DNA from: Hermatobates lingyangjiaoensis
Taxonomy: Eukaryota > Arthropoda > Insecta > Hemiptera > Hermatobatidae
NCBI GenBank assembly: GCA_026182355.1
Contig: JAPFBL010000561.1
Span: 1 to 64,000, forward strand
Reading direction: 5' to 3'
DNA: 64,000 nucleotides
Position numbers and translations under genes: made by a program. Below, one piece after another: positions 63,701 to 64,000 of the stretch; position 1 is the stretch's first letter, and every line of letters begins with the position of its first letter. The notes beneath the pieces were generated by a model. It ran no database searches, was not told where the DNA came from, and was given only the letters and a program-made list of their open reading frames with translations.

Positions 63701-63844
63701 CACTACAATCTAAAAATAAGTATGAAAAGAGAAATAATATTCGTATTTAAAACAAAAATACGATGTTTTTTACTTTTCTTTTTCATTTTCACTTTGATCT
63801 TCTTCACTTCCACTCGTTTCATTACGGTCCATGTCACACTTCAT
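16188..63844 (-). CDS. ZMYND11: ZMYND11 (BS69)-like chromatin reader gene, 16 coding exons
   Basis: Full span of the gene from start codon to stop. Translating the minus strand and joining exons at GT/AG borders gives 781 residues in one unbroken frame; all 15 junction phases agree and the coding sum is 2346 bases. Domains in order: acidic N-terminus (1-44), SAMD1-like winged helix (about 50-130), PHD (137-186), bromodomain (about 187-292), Cys4 linker plus PWWP (318-401), charged tail with two AT-hooks (402-674), STQT segment and coiled coil (675-741), MYND (742-781). In the family, PHD-bromo-PWWP binds H3.3K36me3 nucleosomes and the MYND finger recruits PxLxP proteins; the protein acts in the nucleus. 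The intron between exons 8 and 7 counted from the 3' to 5' neighbours at 31690-43253 is the largest at 11.6 kb. No promoter could be called in the 156 bases left upstream. Exon limits were placed by eye. Confidence 0.93.
16530..17770. repeat. Diverged tandem repeat in the last intron
   Basis: Seven to eight units of about 120-180 bases, each with ATTGGCACCACTGTATCCAA, AAGGATAACTAC and TTCGCTAATTTGG. Fills nearly all of the intron between the coiled-coil and MYND exons. Confidence 0.85.
17906..18010 (-). CDS. ZMYND11: ZMYND11 coding exon (coiled coil)
   Basis: Residues 707-741, [20 protein letters not shown] then [16 protein letters not shown] heptad-like helix ending in KKKQW, which in vertebrates stands directly before the MYND finger. 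Acceptor CTTGTTTAG, donor TGG|GTCAGT, phase 0 on both sides. The predicted coiled coil is much shorter than the roughly 100-residue vertebrate one, so a further exon between this one and the STQT exon could have been missed, although the frame joins without it. A (TA)n tract begins about 10 bases past the donor. Confidence 0.92.
18100..19500. repeat. Cluster of fold-back arms and (TA)n in an intron
   Basis: 18162-18230 (TA)n; 18240-18385 family C; 18490-18640 family B (CCTGAAGACGGATCATCCGA-AAATTTGAG); 18675-18790 family D; 18834-18885 (TA)n; 18890-19080 broken A and B' arms; 19235-19425 family C fold-back. Confidence 0.82.
19539..19634 (-). CDS. ZMYND11: ZMYND11 coding exon (STQT segment)
   Basis: Residues 675-706, [20 protein letters not shown] then [12 protein letters not shown]. 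The VSTQTK core matches the VSVSTQTKK segment found before the coiled coil in vertebrate ZMYND11. Acceptor TTGGTTTTTCAG, donor TTG|GTCAGT, phase 0 on both sides. Confidence 0.84.
19760..19871 (-). mobile_element. SINE fragment (split by hAT insertion)
   Basis: TTGGGAGTTCTAAATTTTGC matches the 3' half of the SINE family. A related fragment continues after the hAT element, at 21166-21345, where GGGACCGACGGCTTAACGTC is recognisable. Confidence 0.65.
19880..21157. mobile_element. Non-autonomous hAT element with 8-bp target duplication
   Basis: Starts CAGAGTTTTTCAAAC and ends CCCACTTTAGGAATAGCTG, the usual CAG…CTG hAT termini with TTCTCAAAC- and CCAAAGTGGG-type ends. The perfect 8-bp duplication GTTTAAAC stands at 19872-19879 and 21158-21165. 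The interior is a large imperfect palindrome, arms roughly 20170-20580 and 20590-21020. No transposase frame. Confidence 0.9.
21346..21585. repeat. Duplication of an exon end and its donor, 2 copies
   Basis: TTCAGATGCAAC…ACCACTGAAAT…CTCACCTTTAGATCGACA occurs at about 21355-21456 and again at 21490-21600; the second copy is the true end of the Glu-rich exon. The first is a decoy with 14 exon bases and an intact GTGAGC donor (minus strand). Confidence 0.9.
21586..21887 (-). CDS. ZMYND11: ZMYND11 coding exon with second AT-hook and Glu-rich run
   Basis: Residues 574-674. The join from the previous exon gives [20 protein letters not shown], a second AT-hook with a lysine cluster. Then follow [15 protein letters not shown] and a long Glu/Lys region, and a Ser-rich end ([18 protein letters not shown]). 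Acceptor TTGATTTTCAG, donor AAG|GTGAGC, phase 1 in and phase 0 out. The last 14 bases with the donor and about 95 bases of intron occur again 144 bases downstream (21346-21456). Confidence 0.9.
21888..22385. other. AT-rich intron sequence
   Basis: Nothing recognised. Confidence 0.45.
22390..23425. repeat. 44-bp minisatellite, possibly inside a hAT-like element
   Basis: About 22 worn units of CTAGTAATCCTCTATGGACC plus CCTGGGAGTCCACGTGGAC. Many units are themselves partly palindromic (GGTCC…GGACC). The right end CACTTTGGGAACCACTAG resembles a hAT terminus; a matching left end was not convincing. Confidence 0.85.
23720..23924 (-). CDS. ZMYND11: ZMYND11 coding exon with first AT-hook
   Basis: Residues 506-573. 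Opens with acidic [20 protein letters not shown] and continues to [20 protein letters not shown], a clear AT-hook (RGRPP core in a basic, proline-rich frame). Acceptor TTATTTGTACATAG, donor CCCA|GTCAGT, leaving in phase 1. The first ~57 bases plus 27 bases of upstream intron are the source of the 84-bp array at 23930-25260, so the true acceptor is the last of about 17 similar ones met by the splicing machinery. AT-hooks bind the minor groove of AT-rich DNA. Confidence 0.9.
23925..25265 (-). repeat. 84-bp array made from an exon-intron border, about 16 copies
   Basis: Each unit carries, on the gene strand, TTTATTTGTACATAG followed by GATGATGTCGAACTTGCTGA, i.e. the 3' splice site and the first ~57 bases of the first AT-hook exon. 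Marker AGCAAG recurs every 83-85 bases from 23908. Within a unit the exon part reads [18 protein letters not shown] and can end at AGG|GTAGTT, giving 54 nt in phase 0. A few units carry a 4-base deletion; the farthest is worn. Confidence 0.95.
25485..26035. repeat. 144-bp tandem array, 4 copies
   Basis: Units with GGTGTTTGATATCAAACAAA, AGACGTTGTAACTATATTTC and AGGTAGCCTGGTTCATGTAG. Copies are about 98% alike. It ends 50 bases from the donor of the exon at 26086. Confidence 0.95.
26086..26295 (-). CDS. ZMYND11: ZMYND11 coding exon 11a (charged low-complexity tail)
   Basis: Residues 436-505, starting [20 protein letters not shown] and rich in Arg, Ser, Asp. No fold recognised. Acceptor TTTCTTTCTCAG is strong; the donor CAG|GTTCAT is weak, but the phase-0 join to the next exon is correct. 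If the donor were not used the frame would run ten more codons to a TAG at 26058, giving a tail-less protein without AT-hooks and MYND; that could be an alternative end. A four-copy 144-bp array lies just past the donor. Confidence 0.82.
26459..26725 (+). mobile_element. tRNA-derived SINE, 5' truncated
   Basis: Starts in the B-box part (CACCTGGCCCTCGATTTATT) and ends CACTGCAACCTAACCTAACC. Shares the body GAGAAGGACGTTAAACTGTC, GACTCCCACTGTAGAATC and GTGTTCCTTGTGGGACTG-like text with the full copies. Confidence 0.9.
26810..27560. repeat. Penelope-like/fold-back remnants in an intron
   Basis: 27105-27298 is a family E fold-back (TTTCGAACACGTAGTGTTCT / AACACTACGTGTTCGAAACG). 26818-26870 and 27300-27400 share GTGACTATAGCACTGCGTCT and GGGAGGTTGGCTCCCACT with 47118-47360. 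The minus strand at about 27310-27350 reads CTGATGAAGGAGA…TCTCCCGAAACATAG. Confidence 0.75.
27790..28150. repeat. Fold-back with 120-bp arms
   Basis: ACCTTGGAATGTGTACTATTGG and TTTCATGTGAAATATTCGGT are inverted at 28010-28095. Same element group as 47390-47700. Confidence 0.88.
28205..28785. repeat. Large family E fold-back, arms about 270 bp
   Basis: The longest near-perfect palindrome here, centred near 28515. Right-arm core GCCTGAGGAAGAACACTACG-TGTTCGAAACGCGTTG near 28680-28713: boxes, perfect 6-bp hairpin, ACGCGT palindrome. Confidence 0.95.
28790..29015. repeat. Element arm with hammerhead-like core
   Basis: AGCCCTGAAGTTGATGTACA-AATACATCGAAACGTTGGCC at 28865-28903; same family as 47639-47670 (there CTGAAGATG). 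Confidence 0.8.
29021..29122 (-). CDS. ZMYND11: ZMYND11 coding exon 10 (post-PWWP helix)
   Basis: Residues 402-435. [20 protein letters not shown] matches the conserved helix after the PWWP (vertebrate MGWKKACDELELHQRFL). Ends in a Ser-rich acidic stretch. Acceptor TTTTTCTTCAG, donor GAG|GTAATC; 102 bases, phase 0 on both sides. The helix match is strong for so short an exon. Confidence 0.93.
29266..29597 (+). mobile_element. Full-length tRNA-derived SINE
   Basis: The head GGCTAGCTCAGTGGTTACGT (A box) and GGTTCGATCCTCACC (B box) give a tRNA-like promoter; the body follows, and the tail is CAACCTAACCTAACCTAACC. It is transcribed opposite to ZMYND11. Not a tRNA gene: the anticodon arm and the 3' half do not fold and a 250-base body follows. 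Confidence 0.93.
29598..29932. other. Short duplication and C-run
   Basis: GTTACCCCAATAGAATTTGT and its inverse-oriented relative at 29750-29775, each near a poly-C stretch (C20 at 29798-29817). No gene. Confidence 0.55.
29933..30358 (-). pseudogene. mariner transposase, 3' part
   Basis: The terminal sequence GGGCTGTTTGATAAGTCCGTG is mariner-like. The minus strand codes [14 protein letters not shown]…[20 protein letters not shown], with the second Asp (QDNA) and the last Asp (PCDYF) 34 residues apart, i.e. the D34D triad of mariner. The 5' part is missing, cut by a family D fold-back at 30360. The frame is open to its stop but the element cannot be active alone. Confidence 0.92.
30360..30790. 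repeat. Family D fold-backs
   Basis: 30370-30605 matches 10200-10478. 30620-30790 is a single arm with the minus-strand core at 30713-30744: CTGAGGA-T-GACCG-CCATTA-CGGTC-GAA-ATAT-T. Confidence 0.92.
30795..31240. repeat. Family C fold-back, arms about 210 bp
   Basis: AATCAAACTCTCGTTGCCAA at the left is inverted as TTGGCAACGAGAGTTTGATT at the right; the centre (near 31045) is a perfect palindrome on AAAACCTTCGACTAGACTG. Confidence 0.94.
31241..31570. other. Unique AT-rich intron sequence
   Basis: Nothing recognised apart from the GTAATT donor of the neighbouring exon. Confidence 0.45.
31574..31690 (-). CDS. ZMYND11: ZMYND11 coding exon 9 (rest of PWWP)
   Basis: Residues 363-401, [20 protein letters not shown] then [19 protein letters not shown]. 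It continues WPAKV into the PWWP beta-barrel and matches vertebrate VDVRFFGHHHQRAWI…. The first Phe of the vertebrate RFFG, part of the methyl-lysine cage, is Leu here. Acceptor TTTTTGTTTTTAG, donor CAG|GTAATT, phase 0 on both sides. In the transcript it follows an 11.6-kb intron that holds two long pyrimidine tracts, the nearer one ending about 410 bases before this acceptor. Confidence 0.92.
31693..32100. other. AT-rich intron sequence before exon 9
   Basis: A- and T-rich; holds the pyrimidine stretch of the exon acceptor on the minus strand. No other feature. Confidence 0.5.
32105..34082. repeat. 2-kb purine tract, GA-rich minisatellite
   Basis: Nearly pure A/G on the plus strand: units with GAAGCAGGGAAGAGAGGGAG and AAGAAGAGGTAGAGAGGGGG, spaced by (GA)n. 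The minus strand, which is the ZMYND11 transcript, is a continuous C/U tract. Long open frames (up to 597 codons, only L, P, S, F) are by-products. Confidence 0.97.
34083..34425. other. AT-rich spacer
   Basis: Nothing recognised. Confidence 0.45.
34426..35140. repeat. CACCACAGGCACTACACACAAA minisatellite, unit near 21-22 bp
   Basis: About 25-30 variable units. The plus strand is rich in CA, the gene strand in GT. Confidence 0.93.
35455..37110. repeat. Second purine tract, (GA)n with GGGAGGGAGAGTGGGAG units
   Basis: About 1.65 kb, almost only A, G and some T. Differs from the first tract by GATAGAGGTAGAGA and GATGGAGTTAGAGAGAG units. Confidence 0.96.
37440..37765. repeat. Fold-back arm remnants with (TA)n
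   Basis: 37455-37505 reads [13 protein letters not shown] on the minus strand just before a (TA)n tract; 37670-37768 is a single family C arm (GCCAACGTTTCTGTTTTTAT). Confidence 0.78.
37770..37960 (-). mobile_element. Diverged SINE fragment
   Basis: TACAGGCTCGGGGCCGACGG and CTCAGATTTATTCACCT mark the SINE body; head region badly worn. Confidence 0.7.
38032..38336 (-). mobile_element. Full-length SINE with 14-bp target duplication
   Basis: The perfect duplication TCTGTAGTTCCCTA is at 38018-38031 and 38337-38350. The B box appears as GGATCGAACCCC and the A box as CACTGAGCTAGCC (minus strand). The tail is reduced to one AACCTAG. Confidence 0.95.
38450..38630. repeat. Worn family E fold-back
   Basis: CAATCAGTTATTATGTGGTA and ATGAAATGTTCTCCACATAT match 28215-28290; core decayed. 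Confidence 0.75.
38640..38995. repeat. 49-58 bp tandem array, 6 copies
   Basis: Unit TAGCTTCTTTAATCAAGATG plus ATCTATCTTTGATTTGATTTC. Confidence 0.9.
39000..39800 (-). pseudogene. Non-LTR retrotransposon C-terminus (R1/LOA-like)
   Basis: The minus strand codes [20 protein letters not shown] then [17 protein letters not shown], the region after the reverse transcriptase with the start of a CCHC knuckle, as in R1/LOA-type LINEs. It continues with frame breaks to 39050. 39650-39790 is a second, partial copy of the upstream part. Another scrap lies at 49430-49500. Confidence 0.72.
39985..40155 (+). mobile_element. SINE, 5' truncated
   Basis: CGTTAAAGATCCCTACTCTA to CCACTGCAACCTATCCTAC; only the 3' half is present. 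Confidence 0.88.
40156..40975. other. A-rich intron sequence
   Basis: Many A runs between 40380 and 40710. A CAG|GTAAGA donor-like site at 40540 has no matching exon and was rejected. Confidence 0.5.
40985..41860. repeat. 275-bp tandem array, 3 copies
   Basis: Units with AGAGCATGAAAGTCAATGGA, GAACCTAAAGAGTTTTTCTC and AGTAAGTGACGCAGCGGTCC. More than 97% alike. The repeated 68-71 codon frames on the minus strand follow from this and are not genes. Confidence 0.95.
41861..42990. repeat. Higher-order GAACCTAGGGAGT array
   Basis: About five units of 130-200 bases with GAATGTATGAGAACCTATGG, CAGCCGAGGGAGTGGTTCTT and AGCCAGAGTGTAGTAG. Shares the AGAACCTAG core with the 275-bp array, so both grew from one ancestor. 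It ends about 260 bases from exon 8. Confidence 0.92.
43253..43461 (-). CDS. ZMYND11: ZMYND11 coding exon 8 (Cys4 linker and start of PWWP)
   Basis: Codes residues 293-362. [20 protein letters not shown] leads to CQQCFQ…HWFCRPC, the Cys4 zinc linker between bromodomain and PWWP, then [21 protein letters not shown], the start of the PWWP. WPAKV is kept (Trp 359), but the loop before it is four residues longer than the vertebrate KMKGFGF form and has lost its phenylalanines. Acceptor TTGTGTTTCAG, donor AAG|GTTAAT, leaving in phase 0. A shadow frame on the plus strand over this exon was dismissed. Confidence 0.94.
43551..43592. repeat. Poly-T run, 42 bases
   Basis: A T42 run on the plus strand (A42 on the gene strand), 90 bases upstream of the exon 8 acceptor in the transcript. 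Confidence 0.95.
43860..44500. repeat. Family A fold-backs with (CA)n and (TA)n
   Basis: Three inverted pairs: 43873-44030, 44087-44365 and 44390-44480. (CA)n at 43838-43858 and 44047-44064, so (TA)n is not the only neighbour of this family. Confidence 0.9.
44500..45175. repeat. Family D arm and family B' fold-back
   Basis: 44500-44620 family D arm. 44915-45075 is a B' fold-back, core CTCCTGAAGACGGTTCAAAC-CAAAAATTAG in the right arm. (GA)n at 44844-44873. Confidence 0.88.
45176..45785. repeat. Family I fold-back with 480-base centre
   Basis: Arms about 80-90 bases: AATTCTCCGAAGGAGTTCTT… and the inverse at 45690-45775 (GCCAAACGTCGACTTATAAT). The related element at 55680-56200 has the same layout. 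Confidence 0.85.
45790..46030. repeat. Family A fold-back and a LLP coding remnant
   Basis: 45797-45945 is a short-centred family A palindrome. 45950-46010 reads [12 protein letters not shown] on the minus strand, next to the fold-back end. Confidence 0.85.
46075..46500. repeat. 31-bp array derived from a SINE segment
   Basis: About 13 copies of AATTTAAGACTCCCAATGTA plus GAATCTTTAA. The unit equals SINE text AATTTAGGACTCCCACTGTAGAATC with small changes. Confidence 0.9.
46560..46718. repeat. Family A element at the exon 7 donor
   Basis: Left arm of family A (46565-46690) then (TA)n up to 46708; the exon 7 donor is at 46718, so the intron begins inside or right beside the insertion. Confidence 0.88.
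46719..46950 (-). CDS. ZMYND11: ZMYND11 coding exon 7 (bromodomain)
   Basis: Codes residues 216-292. The stretch [20 protein letters not shown], then [20 protein letters not shown], aligns with the bromodomain (vertebrate RRLVHSAVDVPTIQ…LLLHNTVIFYG). As in vertebrate ZMYND11, the acetyl-lysine-binding Asn after the last tyrosine is absent, so acetyl-lysine binding is not expected. Acceptor TTGTTGACAG. The donor is a weak GGAG|GTTCTT whose intron runs at once into T- and (TA)-rich sequence of an inserted fold-back element; the phase-1 join to the next exon (VIFQ-GVHS) confirms it. The first 40 residues are poorly conserved. Confidence 0.92.
47100..47760. repeat. Penelope-like element remnant
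   Basis: 47118-47360, 47390-47500 and 47560-47710 match the remnants at 27300-27400, 28010-28140 and 28790-28930 respectively, so the two loci hold the same composite in the same gene. Core at 47639-47670: CTGAAGA-T-GATGTA-CAAA-TACATC-GAA-ACGT-T. Confidence 0.85.
47816..47902 (-). CDS. ZMYND11: ZMYND11 coding exon 6 (PHD-bromodomain linker)
   Basis: Residues 187-215, [20 protein letters not shown] followed by LTCNLLKER. It corresponds to the helix before the bromodomain in vertebrates (…FIVSRMKERA). Acceptor TATTTTCAG, donor AGG|GTGAGT, 87 bases, phase 0 on both sides. The exon is short and its similarity modest; position, splice sites and frame support it. Confidence 0.85.
48020..48240. repeat. 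Family C and D arms with (TA)n
   Basis: 48030-48115 family C arm with decayed core; 48124-48165 (TA)n; 48165-48225 start of a family D arm. Confidence 0.8.
48240..48500 (-). repeat. Family F element with perfect core
   Basis: The minus strand at 48365-48397 reads CTGAAGA-T-GACTGG-AAG-CCAGTC-GAA-ACATGT-C. Outer inverted arms TTTCGTTGAACAGCTGACCG / CGGTCAGCTGTTCAACGAAA. The right end translates to [13 protein letters not shown] just before the next element. Confidence 0.9.
48500..48720. repeat. Family A fold-back close to the PHD exon
   Basis: Complete right arm; left arm worn. (TA)n at 48709-48721. Confidence 0.9.
48765..48914 (-). CDS. ZMYND11: ZMYND11 coding exon 5 (PHD finger)
   Basis: A single exon holding the PHD finger, residues 137-186. 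The motif [20 protein letters not shown] followed by HRVYHMSC and YLCALC shows the Cys4-His-Cys3 zinc pattern. HDWYCFECH is a near-exact match to ZMYND11 rather than ZMYND8. Acceptor TGCTTTCAG, donor TCT|GTAAGC, phase 0 on both sides. In the family the finger packs on the bromodomain and PWWP as one reader module. A 45-bp minisatellite begins about 50 bases upstream of the acceptor, and a fold-back element with (TA)n starts about 45 bases past the donor. Confidence 0.96.
48965..49345. repeat. 45-bp minisatellite, 8-9 copies
   Basis: Unit GATCATGATCAGAAAGGTCA plus TGTGTAGGCATGGACGGGAAGGAAGC with 1-2 changes per copy. It starts about 50 bases upstream of the PHD exon acceptor but holds no exon bases. 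Confidence 0.95.
49660..49926 (-). mobile_element. SINE with C-run at its 5' end
   Basis: Body, B box (GGGGATCGAACCCC) and A box (CACTGAGCTAACC) on the minus strand; a C28 run on the plus strand (49898-49925) replaces the first bases of the head. Confidence 0.9.
49927..50640. repeat. Tandem repeat near 180-200 bp, about 4 copies
   Basis: Copies with TTTTTCAGTAGGTCATATGT, GTAAGGTTTGTCAGGTCATT and TACGACTAATAAAAGCCTCA at 50130, 50270, 50430 and 50560. Confidence 0.88.
50667..50791 (-). CDS. ZMYND11: ZMYND11 coding exon 4 (winged helix, second half)
   Basis: Codes residues 95-136. [15 protein letters not shown] followed by [15 protein letters not shown] matches the second half of the ZMYND11 winged helix (vertebrate ETTRQLS…GSKAGIEQEGYWLP), including the nearly invariant GTEQEGY turn. 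Acceptor TTGTTTCAG, donor CCG|GTATGAG; it enters in phase 1 and leaves in phase 0 directly into the PHD exon. The family uses this fold for DNA contact. No oddity seen. Confidence 0.94.
51005..51620. repeat. Long family A fold-back
   Basis: Complete ends (AAAGATTTCACATAAACACG at left, TTATTGTGGTTTGATCATT at right), arms about 230 bases, interior as in 6694-7215. The right arm near 51539-51580 holds the core CTGACGAAGACCGCTTGTTA-CGGTTGAAAGATCTTAG. Confidence 0.93.
51670..52876 (-). repeat. 103-bp array made from an exon end and its donor, 7 extra copies
   Basis: On the gene strand each unit carries the last 55 bases of exon 3 (GTCAATATGGAGAGGATTGC…), the donor AAG|GTAGTG and 48 intron bases ending AATAATTAG. 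Copies of CTTGGGACACTGAG begin near 51754, 51858, 51961, 52461, 52564, 52669 and 52772; the real exon is at 52877. Interrupted at 52012-52408 by a DNA transposon. Confidence 0.95.
52012..52408 (+). mobile_element. 397-bp Tc1/mariner-type deletion derivative
   Basis: Perfect or near-perfect inverted ends of about 35 bases beginning TACAGGGTGATTGAAAAGTA. Interior keeps the end of a transposase frame: [16 protein letters not shown] then, after a one-base shift, [15 protein letters not shown] and stop. TA at both edges. Inserted within one unit of the exon-derived array. Confidence 0.9.
52877..53028 (-). CDS. ZMYND11: ZMYND11 coding exon 3 (SAMD1-like winged helix, first half)
   Basis: Codes residues 45-94. 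The segment [20 protein letters not shown] followed by [16 protein letters not shown] aligns clearly with the N-terminal SAMD1-like winged helix of ZMYND11 (IQHLW…YMSRVHG in vertebrates). Acceptor TTGTTGCAG, donor CAAG|GTAGTG, leaving in phase 1. The last 55 bases of this exon together with the donor and 48 bases of intron have been copied in tandem into the next intron (51670-52876), so several decoy copies of the donor lie just downstream in the transcript. Confidence 0.93.
53130..53820. repeat. Family A and B' arms with (TA)n
   Basis: 53150-53345 family A; 53355-53440 B' (CCTGAAGACGGTTCAAACCG); 53530-53558 (TA)n; 53626-53810 family A; an extra partial arm at 53812-53850. Confidence 0.88.
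53851..54130. other. A/T-homopolymer-rich stretch
   Basis: Includes A24 at 54025-54048. The 111-codon minus frame here is mostly F, L, K and is not a gene. Confidence 0.6.
54130..54900. repeat. Cluster of D, B and related arms
   Basis: 54150-54330 fold-back (CAGTATTTCAAACCGAAATC / TTCTGTTCGAAATATTGATC); 54360-54510 family B; 54520-54710 family D; 54705-54745 (TA)n; 54750-54890 family B. Confidence 0.85.
54895..55345. repeat. Family F, G and A fragments
   Basis: 54895-55115 is family F with [12 protein letters not shown] on the minus strand at the (TA)n edge; 55160-55245 one family G arm; 55250-55340 one family A arm. Confidence 0.85.
55640..56420. repeat. Family I fold-back and partial duplicate
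   Basis: CACAGAAGGGGTTCTTGAGG at 55718 is inverted near 56150 (CTCAAGAACCCCTTCTGTG). TCTCCTATAACTGGAATGGG at 55625 recurs at 56298. Confidence 0.83.
56421..57554. other. AT-rich intron sequence
   Basis: No gene, repeat or element recognised over 1.1 kb; one of the few plain stretches. Confidence 0.5.
57561..57620 (-). CDS. ZMYND11: ZMYND11 coding exon 2
   Basis: A 60-base exon with a TTTTTTCCAG acceptor and a GTAAGT donor, coding residues 24-43 (…[19 protein letters not shown]). It continues the acidic N-terminal stretch and leads into the winged helix. It enters in phase 2 and leaves in phase 2, matching exons 1 and 3. An internal Met (MNKT) could be an alternative start if exon 1 is not used. 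No family domain lies here; support comes from both splice sites and the frame. Confidence 0.72.
57625..58845. other. AT-rich intron 1 sequence
   Basis: Nothing recognised. The 69-codon plus frame at 57732 has no family features. Confidence 0.5.
58850..59600 (+). pseudogene. Jockey-like LINE, 3' end of the reverse transcriptase ORF
   Basis: The plus strand reads [30 protein letters not shown], then after a frameshift [20 protein letters not shown]…[49 protein letters not shown] and [11 protein letters not shown] are hallmarks of the insect Jockey clade. An in-frame stop and at least one frameshift show decay. Ends in an A-rich tail near 59587-59608. Confidence 0.88.
59930..60183. repeat. Family E fold-back interrupted by a SINE
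   Basis: Arms GAAGTTTTATTCAACGCGTT / AACGCGTTGAATAAAACTTC. Core on the plus strand at 60075-60107: CTGATGA-T-GAACAC-AAA-GTGTTC-GAA-ACGCGT-T. The flank GAGTAAATACCACACAATT is broken by the SINE at 60184 and resumes at 60931. Confidence 0.95.
60184..60929 (+). mobile_element. SINE with its 3' tail repeated four times
   Basis: A full SINE (A box GGCTAGCTCAGTGGTTAAG, B box GGTTCAATCC) followed by three more copies of the last ~130 bases, each from GGCAAAATGTAGGACTCC-like text to CACTGCAACCTAACCT, joined by TAACCTAGCCTAACCTA. The 12-bp duplication TACCACACAATT at 60172-60183 and 60930-60941 encloses the whole block. Confidence 0.95.
60960..61441 (+). pseudogene. Jockey-like LINE endonuclease fragment
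   Basis: The plus strand at 61159-61392 reads [30 protein letters not shown]… then [19 protein letters not shown].…R..EL..L…D..LI.ET and GGTA..IR are the start of the LINE apurinic-type endonuclease; the ET of the active site is EG here. Continues after the SINE, at about 61915-62175, in worn form. Confidence 0.82.
61455..61901 (-). mobile_element. SINE with doubled tail, inserted in the LINE
   Basis: Minus orientation; tail unit GGTTAGGTTGCAGTGG appears twice (61458, 61577) with (TTAGG)4 between. Flanking TGTTTGCGAACTA (61442-61454) and TGTTTGGGAACTA (61902-61914) form a 13-bp target duplication with one change. Confidence 0.93.
62180..62820. other. AT-rich intron 1 sequence with C-run
   Basis: No gene seen. 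A nearly pure C stretch lies at 62519-62545. Confidence 0.5.
62822..63430. repeat. Long family A fold-back, arms about 290 bp
   Basis: The best-kept long member, centred near 63135-63150. Right-arm core at 63351-63391: CTGACGA-A-GACCG-CTTGTTA-CGGTT-GAA-AGATCT-T. Ends at AAAGATTTCACATAAACACG and TTGTGGTTTGATCATTGATT. Confidence 0.95.
63440..63715. repeat. Family E fold-back close to exon 1
   Basis: Arms of about 115 bases. Plus-strand core at 63618-63650: CTGAGGA-A-GAACAC-TAT-GTGTTC-GAA-ACGCGT-T. Ends about 60 bases from the exon 1 donor. Confidence 0.95.
63774..63844 (-). CDS. ZMYND11: ZMYND11 coding exon 1 (start codon, acidic N-terminus)
   Basis: Residues 1-23 plus two bases. Two in-frame ATGs are possible, at 63844 and 63832 (the second opens [15 protein letters not shown]); an in-frame TGA at 63874-63872 lies upstream, so translation probably starts here unless another exon joins in between. 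The peptide is Ser/Glu/Asp-rich and carries no known fold. It ends at a GTAAAA donor in phase 2, which fits the next exon, where one base T completes an Asn codon. That phase match and the continuing acidic run are the main support; there is no homology signal in this exon itself. The choice between the two starts is open. Confidence 0.62.
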
Positions 63845-64000
63845 CGTACATCGTATATGATGGAGAGTAAATCATCGTGTATCGAGACAAATTTTTATTC
63901 TAAATTTACGCCAGAAATATGTAACATGTCGCCTATAGTAGATATACTTTACTGTATAGACGAATTTATGAGTGTTGTTCAGGAAAATTAGGATACGTGT

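Overview
This is eukaryotic, invertebrate genomic DNA: AT-rich, intron-rich and packed with repeats. Several signs point to an arthropod, probably an insect, though I cannot name the species. A tRNA-derived SINE family ends in (AACCT)n, which is the arthropod telomere pentamer TTAGG read on the other strand. There are also Jockey-like LINE fragments, mariner and other Tc1/mariner remnants, and a hAT element with an 8-bp target duplication.

The one host gene I can support lies on the minus strand and covers about 47.7 kb, from 63844 down to 16188. It is a ZMYND11 (BS69) orthologue. I rebuilt it by hand as 16 coding exons with GT/AG borders. All intron phases match, and the sum is 2346 coding bases (781 residues plus stop). 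Domain order is: acidic Ser-rich N-terminus, SAMD1-like winged helix, PHD finger, bromodomain, Cys4 linker and PWWP, charged tail with two AT-hooks, short coiled coil, C-terminal MYND finger. In vertebrates this protein reads H3.3K36me3 in gene bodies and restrains transcription elongation. Here the residues at two of the three PWWP cage positions look non-aromatic.

Layout. 1-4 kb: three tandem arrays (108, 118 and 77 bp units). 4-16 kb: a dense field of fold-back (inverted-repeat) elements separated by (TA)n tracts, with one tandem array of a hammerhead-like motif at 14.0-14.4 kb. 16.2-63.8 kb: the ZMYND11 gene, whose introns hold more fold-backs, minisatellites, SINEs, DNA transposons, LINE pieces and two long purine tracts (32.1-34.1 and 35.5-37.1 kb). 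59-62 kb: Jockey fragments and SINEs inside intron 1. The last 150 bases hold only sequence upstream of the candidate start codons.

Two observations deserve attention. (1) At least three exons of this gene have had an exon-intron border copied in tandem into the neighbouring intron. At exon 11 this made about 16 copies of an 84-bp unit, each with a 3' splice site and a possible in-frame 54-nt mini-exon. (2) The fold-back families differ in sequence but share one RNA-like core: CUGANGA, one spacer base, a 3-8 bp hairpin, GAA, a 4-6 base palindrome, then a non-G base. This is the layout of a hammerhead ribozyme with a palindromic (dimer-type) stem III, as known from Penelope-like retroelements. 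Several families also end, right at a (TA)n tract, in a conserved peptide of the form NEGLLPTYTNIY.
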